Shown here in pieces: positions 53,901-64,000 of a stretch of 64,000 nt of DNA. The stretch spans positions 553,883 to 617,882 of the forward strand of contig CAADRB010000004.1 of assembly GCA_900708905.1 (NCBI GenBank). The letters are read 5' to 3'. Positions within the stretch are counted from its first letter, which is position 1; the number at the start of each line of letters is the position of its first letter. Both the position numbers and the translations under genes were made by a program. Source of the DNA: Hymenolepis diminuta. Lineage: Eukaryota; Platyhelminthes; Cestoda; Cyclophyllidea; Hymenolepididae. Under the pieces are notes generated by a model, which saw nothing but the letters and a program-made list of their open reading frames with translations, was not told where the DNA came from and ran no database searches.

Positions 53901-56900
53901 TCTGTACTGAGCTCACTCAATATAACCTGGCCTACGCATTCCTCGGCGTTCCTTTTCTTTATTTACTGTTGGCAATTTCACCTACAAAATGGTGACCCTC
54001 AACAATCTGGTGGCCCGCTACACTACATTGACGTTCATTTACAAATTATAATGTCAAAATACTTTTAAACATTACTATTATTTAATTTCAAAAGAAATTA
54101 AACAAGAAATAATATCAAATTTCGTTAAGTATCCAAATTCAAGGGAAAAGCAAATTAGAATTTAACCAAATTAAAGCGTAATACGGAAAAGTTTCCTTAG
54201 AATTATAACGTCTTATAGAAAACTGTTTTAGACCTGATGGGAATCACGAGCGCATATTCCTAATGCCACTGGACAAAACTCACTGAATTCGACTGGTTTT
54301 CTTCCCTACTTGTGTTTGGGAAACAGGTTTCTTGACTGCTAAAGTACTGATTAAACAGACAGTCTGGGAATCCTATATATCCAAAGTTTTCTGGGTAGTT
54401 GTATCTTTTAATTAATGGCGCCGTCATTAAAATTCGTAACTATTTTTTCTCGAAACTCACTCTCGGATTTGTATGACAGTAGTCATAGTATTTCGGTAAT
54501 AGGCACTTAGCAGTTTCGTAGTAACGACTAGATTTCATTAATGGCTTCTTAGTCTTACATCTTATTAGCTAACAAAATTGTAAACAAATATTAACATAAA
54601 ATTATGAATGTGAAAGTAGGAAGAAATAAAACATGAAATACTTACTACTATCACCCTGTTAGTTCATCTTGAGTGAATACAGCTAATGGAATTCTGCTGA
54701 CTTAAATGTTTCATCCATCTCATCTAAAGCTGTAAACTGTGGAATATCATGTAAGACCATTTGCCATCTCTACTATTTAAAGAAAAGTGAAATAAATTGG
54801 CAGGACAGACCCTCCTTGATCAAATAATACCGGTCAGCAAGCACTGAACATCATGCAGACAAGAATTTGCTGCAATCTGAGGAGCGATTCGTGAAATATA
54901 AATTTCGAAACATGAACTACGGGTACATAAAGTATTGTACAACCCGAAATCACATATCTAAAGAATTAAGACTCTTTTATCCATTGAGGTAGCTCTTAGC
55001 ATTTTTTGATCTGTTATTCAATGTCAGTTGCCACCCACAATTAAAAATTATAATTTTTTATGTATTAATATAGGTAACAATAATAATATCTGCAAGTTAG
55101 TACTTTGACTAGATGGAGATATAATAAAAAAATTGATTATTTTCTGTTGGTATACCTAATCGTTGTTCTTGCAAGTAGCTAATTTGCAATTTTCTGGCGT
55201 TGATAAATAAACAGGAGTTGAATTTAACTTACGGGAGTAATAGAAGTGATGAGCTTTCCAATGGCGTTATGACCGAGTGCATATGCTGTGACATCTGCTG
55301 TGATTCCCAACTGAACAATAAAAAGACGGCATTAAACAATCGGATCTTGCAAGAGATCAATATTCAAAGCAATTTATTGAAGCATTTTCTCTAACATGGT
55401 TCAGACCCAAAGAATGGAATTCAAGGTAATCTAATTATCTATTTATAATAATAAGGATAATTAATTTTCGAAAATTGAGAATCGAATCATCGCGAATCAA
55501 TGACTGCTTGTTCCATAATTCCGTCTTAACTTGAAGATTTCAAAAGCTTAACATGCTCGAATGCTTCTCAAAAATGGTAAGGTGGATGTATTGACCATAG
55601 GTATTGTCCATCATAAACAGACGATTGTACTTTACAATCCTGAGTCATGGGTATCGGTATCTAAGTTTATATTTTTACACTCTCCGTTATCTTTTGATTT
55701 CCTTAACTAACCTCCCCACTCCTGAAATAGTCTAAAACTTCCTAGTCTGAATAATGATCTCTATTATCCACTTTTAAATTTAGTCGATGACAGTAAACCA
55801 AGCCGTATTTTTTTAAATTTATTAGACTCTGTTACTTCCAGAAATAAATCATCAGTACGCTGTGGGAGTAGTTCTTGGAAGATAAAGTAAAAGATGAGGC
55901 GAAATCCTCAGACATTTCGACAATCTCTTTCAACAAAATAGGCAATAACATATTTTAGAGGCTTGCATGGGTTGTTTAAATTAAAAACATGAACGGCTCT
56001 CTATTGAAATATACTTTGAGTTAAAATAATTTTGTAACTTACACCATTAGGAAGGGAAGAGTCCGCTCCATAATAAAGGAGACTTCTAACTAGTTCAAGG
56101 TCCCCAGCTTTTGCTGCCAGGTGTAACGGTGTTAGTTGCTCCTAAACATAAGAAAAACCATTCCTAACGACTTTTTCTGTGAAAAAATGAAAAATTTTGA
56201 TTTAATTTTTGCATGAGAAAGGAACGTACGTGATTGTGAGAATTGACCCTGGATCCGTTTTCACAGAGAATTTGACTTATTAACCGATGGCCAGAAGCAC
56301 AGGCCAAGTGAAGAGGCAAATTTCCATTCTTCAAATAAATTACAAAAAAAGCCGAGCAGTCAAAAAAAGATCATATAGAGAACATTAAATACCGAAGACT
56401 TGTACTGGATAAATATTCATTGCAAACATCTAGCTACTCAAAACCGAATGAGTACTAAAGTGTACCAAGAAAGTTTCATTTCGGATGCAAACTAGCACAT
56501 TTTAACAAAATTGGCCTTATTAAAACAAAAGACTGTAATGAGAGCTCAAGCATATTTTGTCTATTCGGTGGTTGGTTATGAGTCATTATAGGAGTGAAAT
56601 TAAGGTACAAAACACTGATTAAGTAAAGGTTCGGATTATTTAATTATTATTAGGGTTAGATCATAGTTAAATTAACATGGTTTCCCATACACTATCTGTG
56701 ATGTTCGGATTGGCGAATCGTCCCAAAAGAACTACAGCGATTTCCAAAGATCCTTTATGTACAGCCAAATGAAGTGCAGTGTCTCCATCCTAAGAAAAGG
56801 AATAGATGCATTTTATCAATAATTTGTAATTGATTTAAAACTGTTAGCATACGTTGGAGATGGTATTCGGATTAACACCGGCAGCAGTAAGAGCTATCAC

Positions 56901-59900
56901 GCTGTTGAGATTTTCCAATCGACAAGCGATGTGCAGGGCCGATTCACCGGACTAAAAAGGTTGAATACGCTGTCTTTATAAGTAGAAATCATAATGCGTC
57001 CATTTTTGAAATGCAAATTAAAAATATCTTTAGGCTGATTGCCTCCTTTCGACATCAACCGAAAATGGATGTAAAAATTAGTGTTTTATTTTTTGACTCT
57101 AACTGAACGCTTATACGGTATATACGTCTAACGCACACGAAGGCAACGAAACAACAACATTAAACTGCCTTTTTTTAAATTCTAATGATTGAATAGAAAA
57201 GTTAAATTACTTACAACATTTACATGATTTAAGTCAGCCCCAATCGTTGATATGAATTCTGTTATTTCTAGATTATTGACTTTTGCGGAAATCTGAACAG
57301 CCGTGTCCCCATTCTGAAGGAAATAAGAACCACGTAAGTCATAAAGTATAGAGGATTAAGCAATTATATTGCAAATAAGCAAATGAAACAGATTTGGGAT
57401 CCAATTACTGATAAGTTCTATAATGTATATATGAAATATATTTATCGATCAAGATTCCTAATTAAATGAACTTGTTTTATTTCTAAGAGCGGTGATCAAA
57501 TACAAGTAAATGAGCAGAAGAATGCAATTTTGATGTGCCCTTTAAGCTATTAGTGACACTCTAGGTGACACTCGAGAGACCTACTCATAAGCGTATGAGT
57601 CACATAATTAAACACGCAAATGAAGCATAAATATGCTAATTTGACTTATGTGAAAGAGCCCAATATTATTAATGATCCCGCTAACACCTCCTTGTTGACT
57701 ACCAATTTTATATTTCATTCTGCTTGTTATCATTATTCCCTATTCATTTCGGAAAGCATTTTTCAAAGCCCATCCTGGGTTAGGGAATAGCATCATGGAT
57801 CTTCCATGGTGGGAGACTCGATTTCTACCACCCTCTATATTGGCCAGACTTAATGGACACGGTTGGCTATTCCGATCACTTAGTGGGCACTGAAACTGAA
57901 CCCGTGACCTCTGATATAGCAGACGTGCACAGTGTCTGATGCACCATCCCACATTTTATCCATTATACTAGACTTGATAGCCGAAAACAATTTGAGTTAG
58001 TTTTTATAAACACAGATTCACTCCTATTTGTACCTAACTGGCGAAGTCAGTCAACCTCTCGACTTGTAAATTTAGATAACTTGGACCTGGAGATTTAGCG
58101 GTTCTGGGATAGAAAGTCAGCTGTCTCGGGCTTTGGTATTAGCAAATTAATGCTGTAAACATTTGAGTTGACAATAGGAGGAGTTAATAATAGATAAATT
58201 TTTATAATATTAGGATATTATAAACTATATCCGTGCAGACCATAACTCACGATTCGATCTTGGTCGAAATTAATAATTTAATTCTTCGAAATACACGAGT
58301 TCTTCATATAAATTAAGGAAATTTTAAAGACATATCTTTTGGTTTTCAAGAAAATTCCGGCACTAATTGAAATTTGATAGGATATTTAATTAAGTTGCCA
58401 AATATGGCAAATATTGATGCCTTTCTTCTTATGCAAATATTTCCCAAACATGCAGAAAATATTTCCTTTCAGATTAGGTCCAGGCTAGTACTTCACTCTG
58501 TAGTAAATCTAGCTCATTTCACAAATTCTTTTTACCAATTGCGTGTGTAGATTTTCTTCTTTTCTGCAAATAACTTTTGTTTTATCGTATTGAACTAGAA
58601 ATGCAAATTTGCTAAAATGAAATCAGCTAAAAAGTATGTTTGCATCCACTAATTTTGAGGAAAAATAACATGGAGTAATGCTGTAAACAAGACTTACATC
58701 CGCAATCAGATATGATTGGAAACCATTCCGCCAAGAATTTACCTATCCCCTTTGCTGATAGCGTGTAAGACAGTGGCGTAAATGGATCTCATTTCAGATC
58801 CATGACAGAAACCTGCTGTAAGAATAAATCAGAACCCCAACTTAATGAATTCTTTCTATGAGATATGATCATCTTGTGCGGCAAATTTAAGTCATTTGGA
58901 AGGTTTATCTAATAGCATACTATTATAAAAAATAGTTAAATGATTTTTATTTTTTAGGAGATGTGGTTTCTAGTAACGTAATTAACATTCAGCTTATTAT
59001 TAATCTTTTTAAATGGAGAAGTTAAATTAACTAACCGCATCAGCAACGTCGAAAGAAGCACCGACTTCAAGGAATAATCTGACGACTTCGAGGGAACCAG
59101 AAAGGATGGCAAAGAATAATGGAGTCTGCTCATGCTAAAATAAAAAGTATATAATGTATTTAACAGATCCGATAAGGCCGATTTAAACAGTCAAATAGCT
59201 ATGTAACGGTTGATAAAAAAAGTTATTTCACAATCCTCCTAACAGTCAAAGACAAGGGGACCAAGTATTTAAAAGAACTATGGTTATTGTTCAACGTTCT
59301 CCAGCATTCACGTGTCTTGAGGATTGAATACGAAACAATGCTTATTTAATATTACGAATGAAAAGATAACAGAGTCCATGGGGATTAATTAAATCTCTTT
59401 GTTAAAAAAATATTATCGCTGATCGCTTTTCTTCAGGTGGGCTAAAATCAGGAAGGTAAGTTGATAAATTGTGTCATTCGGGTGTTTTTTATTAACGAAG
59501 CACTTAAAATAAAAGTTAAATTCAATAAAAGAAGAAATTTTTAAAAATCTCCCTGCTAAAATTTGACTTTCATTCCAGAGGGCAAATGCGTATCCGACAC
59601 GTATCGGATTCCAGTCATCTGACTTAACAGACAAGCCGAAGTAATATCACTAATGCGTAATATGAGAGAGATAAAAGTTGTCCTCTGTACTTTCCAAATT
59701 TTATTAGAATAAAAGTCATTTTGATTAACCTACCCTGTTACGAGCTTCAAGTTCAATCTCCTGGTTCTCAATTAGGAATCGTAGAAGAGAAACATTTCCG
59801 TGTAATGCTGCCAAATGCGTTAAACTATTTCCATCCTAAAACATTTTAAGTAACAATGTCATGCATTATTATGACAATGCCTTGATTACAAAAATATTCA

Positions 59901-60078
59901 TTTTTAATTAAATTTTATTTGTTCATCTGAGGATTAATGATGTGCAACTAAATTAATGTATGTTAATACTTACGTTGTCACGTTCACGAGAGAGGGAGGT
60001 ATTCGAGTCTTTTACAAGGTAATTCTCAAACTCCTCCTTCTTTCGCATTCGTGCGAGCGAATCCAAATTTGTTTTCAT
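44933..60078 (-). CDS. DAPK1-like: DAPK1-like protein: ankyrin repeats, Roc-COR, death domain
   Basis: The human counterpart is a stress-responsive, calmodulin-regulated Ser/Thr kinase with ankyrin, Roc-COR and death domains (family knowledge). Seventeen exons, minus: 60078-59974, 59835-59734, 59134-59036, 57313-57215, 56951-56853, 56789-56691, 56328-56230, 56141-56043, 55310-55233, 53268-53076, 51531-51301, 50510-50322, 49700-49562, 49120-49006, 47892-47707, 46267-45620, 45556-44933. All phases agree, total 1,067 codons plus stop, close to the roughly 1,050 residues of human DAPK1 from its first ankyrin repeat to the end. Matches to human include WEFSGYKPYYFLYYFF, VVLIATHAD, LHVLDANSPNTLEMKVLKHQ and a C-terminal death domain. 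No kinase exon was recognised upstream within the window. The start at 60078 is the first in-frame ATG after a TGA in the same exon, so the true 5' end is uncertain. Confidence 0.9.
46455..46670 (+). repeat. Family A repeat, copy 3
   Basis: In the DAPK-like intron between exons 47892-47707 and 46267-45620, plus orientation. TTAAGTCTAGCCAATAGAG matches ATTAAGTCTGGCCAATATAG of copy 4, and the end block with TACCCAAGA and AAAAACACTTTC also matches. The head is worn. Confidence 0.45.
46990..47280 (+). repeat. Family B repeat, copy 2
   Basis: Starts AGTTCATCTCAAGTGAA (copy 3: AGTTCATCTTGAGTGAA) and continues with AACACTGAATATCATGTAC and AATCCGAGGGATGAATCAT, aligning with copy 3 in order and spacing. 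It lies in a DAPK-like intron. Confidence 0.45.
49006..53268 (-). other. DAPK1-like: Roc GTPase domain exons of the DAPK-like gene
   Basis: Exons 53268-53076, 51531-51301, 50510-50322, 49700-49562 and 49120-49006. The first holds RIKLKLFGFSLSGKTAL, an intact Walker A loop (G-x4-G-K-T). The second is a poorly conserved stretch ending NVHVNCYGI; it joins to NTTEFSMWEFSG, where human DAPK1 has NAYLNGVGDFSVWEFSG. The fourth carries VVLIATHAD, the nucleotide-specificity motif seen in human DAPK1 as VVLVATHAD. The P-loop is complete, so GTP binding is plausible. The second exon was placed by phase and a short alignment, less surely than the others. Confidence 0.85.
52118..52720 (+). repeat. LTR-like repeat, copy 1
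   Basis: This copy and the one at 53457-54025 share long near-identical runs, for example the block around ACGATAGTAGCAGACACCG and the block CGTGTCCTCACCCAAAGTGT. Both contain a TATAAATA box (52459-52466 here), are richer in GC than their surroundings, and end with a CTACAAA-TGGTGACCC motif that looks like a primer-binding site next to an LTR end. No coding region of an element lies between the copies. It sits in a DAPK-like intron, antisense to the gene. I read it as a solo LTR; exact ends are not defined. Confidence 0.6.
53457..54025 (+). repeat. LTR-like repeat, copy 2
   Basis: Direct-orientation partner of the copy at 52118-52720, with its TATAAATA box at 53797-53804, a three-base N gap at 53821-53823, and the same terminal TGGTGACCC motif. 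By eye roughly four bases in five match. The two copies have diverged, so they are unlikely to be the two ends of one recent insertion, and the host exon between them (53268-53076) supports two separate insertions. The short open frame across it has no recognisable product. Confidence 0.6.
54660..54990 (+). repeat. Family B repeat, copy 3
   Basis: Same order of blocks as copy 2: AGTTCATCTTGAGTGAA, then AAGCACTGAACATCATGCAG, then AATCTGAGGAGCGATTCGT. It lies in the DAPK-like intron before the Roc exons. Confidence 0.45.
57740..57955 (-). repeat. Family A repeat, copy 4, clearest tRNA-like head
   Basis: The minus strand starts GGGATGGTGCATCAGACACT and continues through an anticodon-arm-like hairpin (TCTG-CTATAT-CAGA) to a T-arm-like GGTCACGGGTTCAGTTTC, the layout of a polymerase III promoter with A and B boxes. 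About 140 bases of body follow. It lies in an ankyrin-block intron. The 70-residue open frame across it has a composition typical of such repeats and is not a gene. Confidence 0.5.
58025..58160 (+). repeat. Family C repeat, copy 1
   Basis: TTTAGCGGTTCTGGGATAG and TATTAGCAAATTAATGCTG match blocks at 60890-61035 in the same order. Short and diverged. Confidence 0.3.
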
Positions 60079-60098
60079 CTCCTCTTGTCATATGACAT
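59974..60098 (-). CDS. DAPK1-like: First visible exon of the DAPK-like gene, with in-frame stop before ATG
   Basis: Acceptor CTTTTGCAG at 60099-60101 and donor AAC|GTAAGT are both good. The frame required by the next exon reads ATA TGA CAA GAG GAG ATG, then 35 codons ending SRERDN, which completes the RDNDGNSLTHLAA ankyrin motif across the junction. An exon carrying a kinase could not be read through the TGA unless a later, weaker acceptor (after GAGGAG, just before the ATG) is used. Either translation starts at 60078 or the 5' splicing differs. Confidence 0.6.
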
Positions 60099-63000
60099 CT
60101 GCAAAAGTGAAAACAAAATATTTCACAAGAATAACTTAAAATATTTATTCCTTAGCATTAAGTTAAATAAATTTAATATTATTTTATGGTTAAATTTATT
60201 TGGTTTCAGTTTTAGAAGAAAACATAAGATAATTGGTTGCTACCATTCTAGCAAGGGTAATTCTTAAATGCATTCTCATTAATATCCTAAATGATTTTTG
60301 TGATAGGCTTTGGAAACATCATCTCTTTTATAGCTAGAATATGACACTTTTAAACTGGAGCTATCAAGACATAATTAAAAGAATACAAGTAATCGTTAAC
60401 TACATAGAAATTAAGTAGAACAAAATAAACTTGACAGGAATGAAAGAGAAGTAGGTTATGCATACTATGGGAGACCAAATAATTGTTGGTGTTTTATGAC
60501 AAAAGAGATAGTAAGTGGTAAAGGAGGAGTATATCTAAAGATAGATACTGCTATGTCAAACTGACAGCAACCTCTCTCAGTAGGTTCTCCCTATTTCTCC
60601 GTATCTTAATTTATTCCCTATTTTGAACTCACTAGAAGTCATCAGTCTAGGTTGGCCATTTGTTAAAATGTATGGGTTAATATAACATATTGAGAACTAC
60701 GTACTAAGACTTAGAAGACTCAGTGAGAACATGACATTGTGTCAATAACAACTTTTCAGGTGAATGAATGGGATAAAGTTAATGAAAGGGGAAGTAATCG
60801 TACTGTCATTCTATCATGTGGTCAGACACTGGGAGTCTGTGCAGCACAATTAATAAACTGCTAATAAGCTGGTACTACAGTCTCATATTTGTACCTACAG
60901 CGTAAATGACTTCAAACTCTCGCCCGAATTCCTGTTTTTTTGCAATGGAACTGGCAATTAAGCGGCTATTGGACAGGTTTTTAGCTTTCCCTGGCTTCGT
61001 GATTAACAACTTAATACTGCAAATATCCTAGCTAAAATAGGTGGTTTTAATATCGCAGAAAAGGCAGAAAGTAGAGAAATGATCCAACGCACCACATACA
61101 GAATAGTAAAATTTAACTTGAGTTAAAATCTGATTTAAAGAGCTAGACCACAAACAATCAAAAAACGATGATTAATTCTAAGACCATGAATGGCTGAAAA
61201 GTCAATGAGTATGACTAAGGCCCATTCAGATCAATGAATTTCAGAATATATTTATTATATCTGATAAACACTCCGAAACGTAAACAGACAACTCTAAATT
61301 AACACTTTGATCATTCAAATTTAGATATTTGAATCTAGAATGATAAAAGTCAACAGTTATAAAATAAAACTCATTTAAATAAAGTTGAGCTGAAAGAAAC
61401 TGTTGAGAACTGAATATAATCGGATCAAGATTTTATATATAAAATAAAGGTAGATTCTATCCAGACTTACGGCGAAGAAAAAAATTATATAATTTTGATG
61501 CAAGTAAAAATATTCTAAACTAAAATGAAATCTTTTAATTAACAAATTCGCTTTCAGAATTTCACCTTTGAAAAAACAAGCGGCGTGTTATCAGAGGAGT
61601 AGCAAGACTTTTTTGTCTATGTTTAGAACAAATGGCTGATTTTTCAGTCTGATTTGTCTTCTCTTAGATGAACTCTCGCACTGCTGTCATAAGAGAAAGT
61701 AAAGCACAAAGATTTCTTTTAATTGTAAATATAAGATTGATTGTGATGTGCATCTTAAAAGGTATTTGCATGGGATATTTTAAAACTGAAAATATTTTCA
61801 TGAAAAACAAATTAAGGAAATGCAGCGTTTTTATAAAACATCAGGAAACTGGGGTGAATTCATGAGCGCCCAATAATTACTTAAAAAGCATCACCATGAC
61901 CACATTTTTTTACAAACCTTATTCATTAACTTCCGTTCTTTAAAATAAAAATAAAAGATGAATAATTTTTAAATTGTAAATGAATATTTTCGGAGATACT
62001 ACGCTAGAGAGGTAATGTGGGAACATTTAAACAAAGAAGCTGTTAAATAATTTAATTTCGAAAATGCTCCAACGATGAGATGCAAGAATTAATAAGAAAA
62101 TGTAATTAATTCTAAGAAACTTTGGAGAGTTTTGACCAATAATAGTTAGCCTATTACGACTTTCAGAAATTTTAAAATTAAATATAATTTCAGATTATTT
62201 GACTTCTAAATTGGTAAAAGTAAATTTGAATGAAGGCATCTTAAATCATAAGATGCATTGGAAATTTCCGCGTATTAGATTACCGACAAATAAATTTATA
62301 GGCATCAAAATTATAACTAACAAAATTAAAATTTATTTAAATACAGTTTTTCCAACATTGGCCATTTTGCTGATTTGCTTTTAAAATATGCATTTTGGGA
62401 AATATGTATTCTTAATATGTAAAATAGGTAAATAAATATTCCCAATTAAATGCGGGAAAAATCGACGCAAATTTACTCGAAAATCTGTGAGATCGCAGTT
62501 GGAGTATAAAACTTTGCGATTTAATTTTAACTTATTGTGTTTATACAAACATCGAGTAGACATTCGATGTCACAATCATCAACTGAGTTGAAGAGACTAA
62601 ATTACATTGAAAACACAACAGTTACTCTCCTCCTTAACTATTAACCCAAATGTATTTTAATTAATAAATAATGCAGATCGTGCCTATTTGAATTTTATGA
62701 AATTATAAAGTACAAGCTTTCCTAATTATAAATTCAGATTTTGAAAATAATTCAGAAATTCATAGTTAACCCGATTTTTTGTCAAGTCATATTTGAAAAA
62801 CTTATAAGTGTTTATTGATAAGTTGGATACAATGACCTCTATGAGGCGAACATTTTCAATTCTATTCGTATTCAAAACTTTCTTAAATGACCTCGCGCAA
62901 AAGCAATAAATATACAGTTTTTGAAATTATAACATGCAATTTGATGGAATAAAACGAAACTAGATGAATGCATTTTGCAAAGAAATTTCAAAACTTTACC

Positions 63001-64000
63001 ATGATTGCAAATATTGTCTTACTTTATCACAGGCGTATAAATCAACTCAAGGTCAAATAATTAGTCATCAATTATCGAGATCAGCAATCAATTGAATCCC
63101 TTAACAATTATTGAACAAAAAGGGTGTATCGAATCGGATATTAATGAATATATGTATAAGAATTTTGAAATTTTCGCATTAATAAAAACATTTTTGATGT
63201 TTATATATTCGTTATATATTTTATTTTTCTCAAACCTTTCGGAATTAGTTCTTGTGATAGATAAAACAAGGCATTATTTTAAACAAAATAAAGCTATTTC
63301 AATTGTGAAAAATGATTAGTGAAATGACCAAGGTATTTACATGAAAAATGGTCTACGTTAATTTTATAGAAACAAGTCCCTTGTCTAAAAACTTTACGAT
63401 TCACGTCTACTCCACATGACAAAGAAAAGAAGGTGAAAGGAAAGCTAAATTAAGGGAGAGCCATTAAACTGTGGTGAGACAATTTAAATGACTCCAAGTA
63501 ATTTTAGACAAATTTGAAATTGCCAATAAACAGGTGAGAAATGAAATGGCCGTCAGGTGATAACTTGCATGCAACTCTCAGGAATCTAAACCAATGAAAT
63601 CTTTTATATTAAAAAGTACATTTTTAGGCCGAAATGGCTAAAGGGTAGAAATATTTTCATTTCCATTAAGGGAGGGAATTTTTAAATTTTATATTGGAGT
63701 TAATTTTGATGTTCATTTAAAATATCAGAATTTTGCAAATATGTCGGATTCAGTTTTTACTTGGCTAAACTCTGTATTTTTGTTAGGACTTTCCTGCCAT
63801 TTTTGTGGTTATGTAAATCATAACGCAAGAGATTTTTTGAGTGCTAATTTTATCGGAAGGTGTTTACCTGACCTACAATTAATTCGTTAACGTACATCAA
63901 GGATATAACTGAAGACTCTCTAATTCTATATTTAATTATTCAGGAAACCATTTTGACGAAGCATTATTGACCTGGAAATTAAAATACTCTTGAATATTGT
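60099..64000. other. Upstream of the DAPK-like gene; no kinase exon recognised
   Basis: Very AT-rich. I looked on the minus strand for kinase signatures (glycine loop, HRDLKPEN, DFG) with acceptable splice sites and found none. Small exons could be missed by eye. Family C copy 2 lies at 60890-61035. Confidence 0.45.
60890..61035 (+). repeat. Family C repeat, copy 2
   Basis: TTAAGCGGCTATTGGACAG and GATTAACAACTTAATACTG correspond to the copy at 58025-58160. Confidence 0.3.

Larger units (their letters stand above)
55233..59835 (-). other. DAPK1-like: Ankyrin-repeat block of the DAPK-like gene
   Basis: Eight phase-0 exons each encode one ankyrin repeat: 102 bases, then six of exactly 99, then 78 for the degenerate last one (59835-59734, 59134-59036, 57313-57215, 56951-56853, 56789-56691, 56328-56230, 56141-56043, 55310-55233). 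Repeat signatures are plain: DGNSLTHLAALHGN, EQTPLFFAILSGS, NGDTAVQISA, SGESALHIACRLEN, DGDTALHLAVHKGS, NGNLPLHLACASGH, EQLTPLHLAAKAGD. In DAPK1 this region binds partners and the cytoskeleton (family knowledge). Confidence 0.9.

Noticed and set aside
1..64000. CRISPR arrays, bacterial operons and ribosome-binding sites
   Set aside because: The sequence is animal nuclear DNA with spliced genes; no regular spaced repeats of that kind were seen.

Overview
The window is nuclear DNA of an invertebrate animal. It is AT-rich, its genes are cut into many short exons with GT-AG introns, some introns are only 32-41 bases, and the spaces are full of decayed mobile elements. Gene structure and repeat content suggest a flatworm, most likely a tapeworm, but this is inference; no ribosomal or mitochondrial marker is present. 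The standard genetic code works throughout. Two assembly gaps occur (14263-14698 and 53821-53823).

Two large minus-strand genes dominate. The first is a rotatin (RTTN) orthologue, an armadillo-type scaffold protein of centrioles and basal bodies. Twenty-four exons that join in phase lie at 31473 down to 21278 (about 1,694 codons). A possible first exon is at 31856-31775. Probable C-terminal exons continue far downstream at 9818-9493 and 6785-6597, with weaker candidates at 16982-16939 and 4730-4655.

The second is a DAPK1-like gene, 60078 down to 44933. Its 17 exons join in phase to 1,067 codons and encode ankyrin repeats, a Roc GTPase domain, a COR domain and a C-terminal death domain. No kinase domain is visible upstream, and the first exon carries an in-frame stop just before a candidate ATG. 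The gene is therefore either a kinase-less member or it splices differently at its 5' end.

Between and around these genes lie: a mariner element with terminal inverted repeats and an assembly gap (13865-15087); an isolated retropepsin-like retroelement fragment (18037-18520, minus); a decayed Ser/Asn/Gln-rich coding stretch (34390-35450, plus); and a broken short-chain dehydrogenase pseudogene (36905-37746, plus). Two direct copies of an LTR-like repeat (52118-52720 and 53457-54025) sit in the introns on either side of the exon that encodes the GTPase P-loop. At least three further interspersed repeat families are present, one of them with a tRNA-like head. The remaining long stretches (1-4.6 kb, 9.8-13.8 kb, 37.8-44.8 kb, 60.1-64 kb) show no convincing gene.

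The two main genes are not obviously linked in function. Rotatin acts in centriole and cilium assembly, and the DAPK-like protein in stress and death signalling. All exon boundaries were read by eye from splice sites, reading-frame phase and recalled similarity to the human proteins; no alignment program was run.
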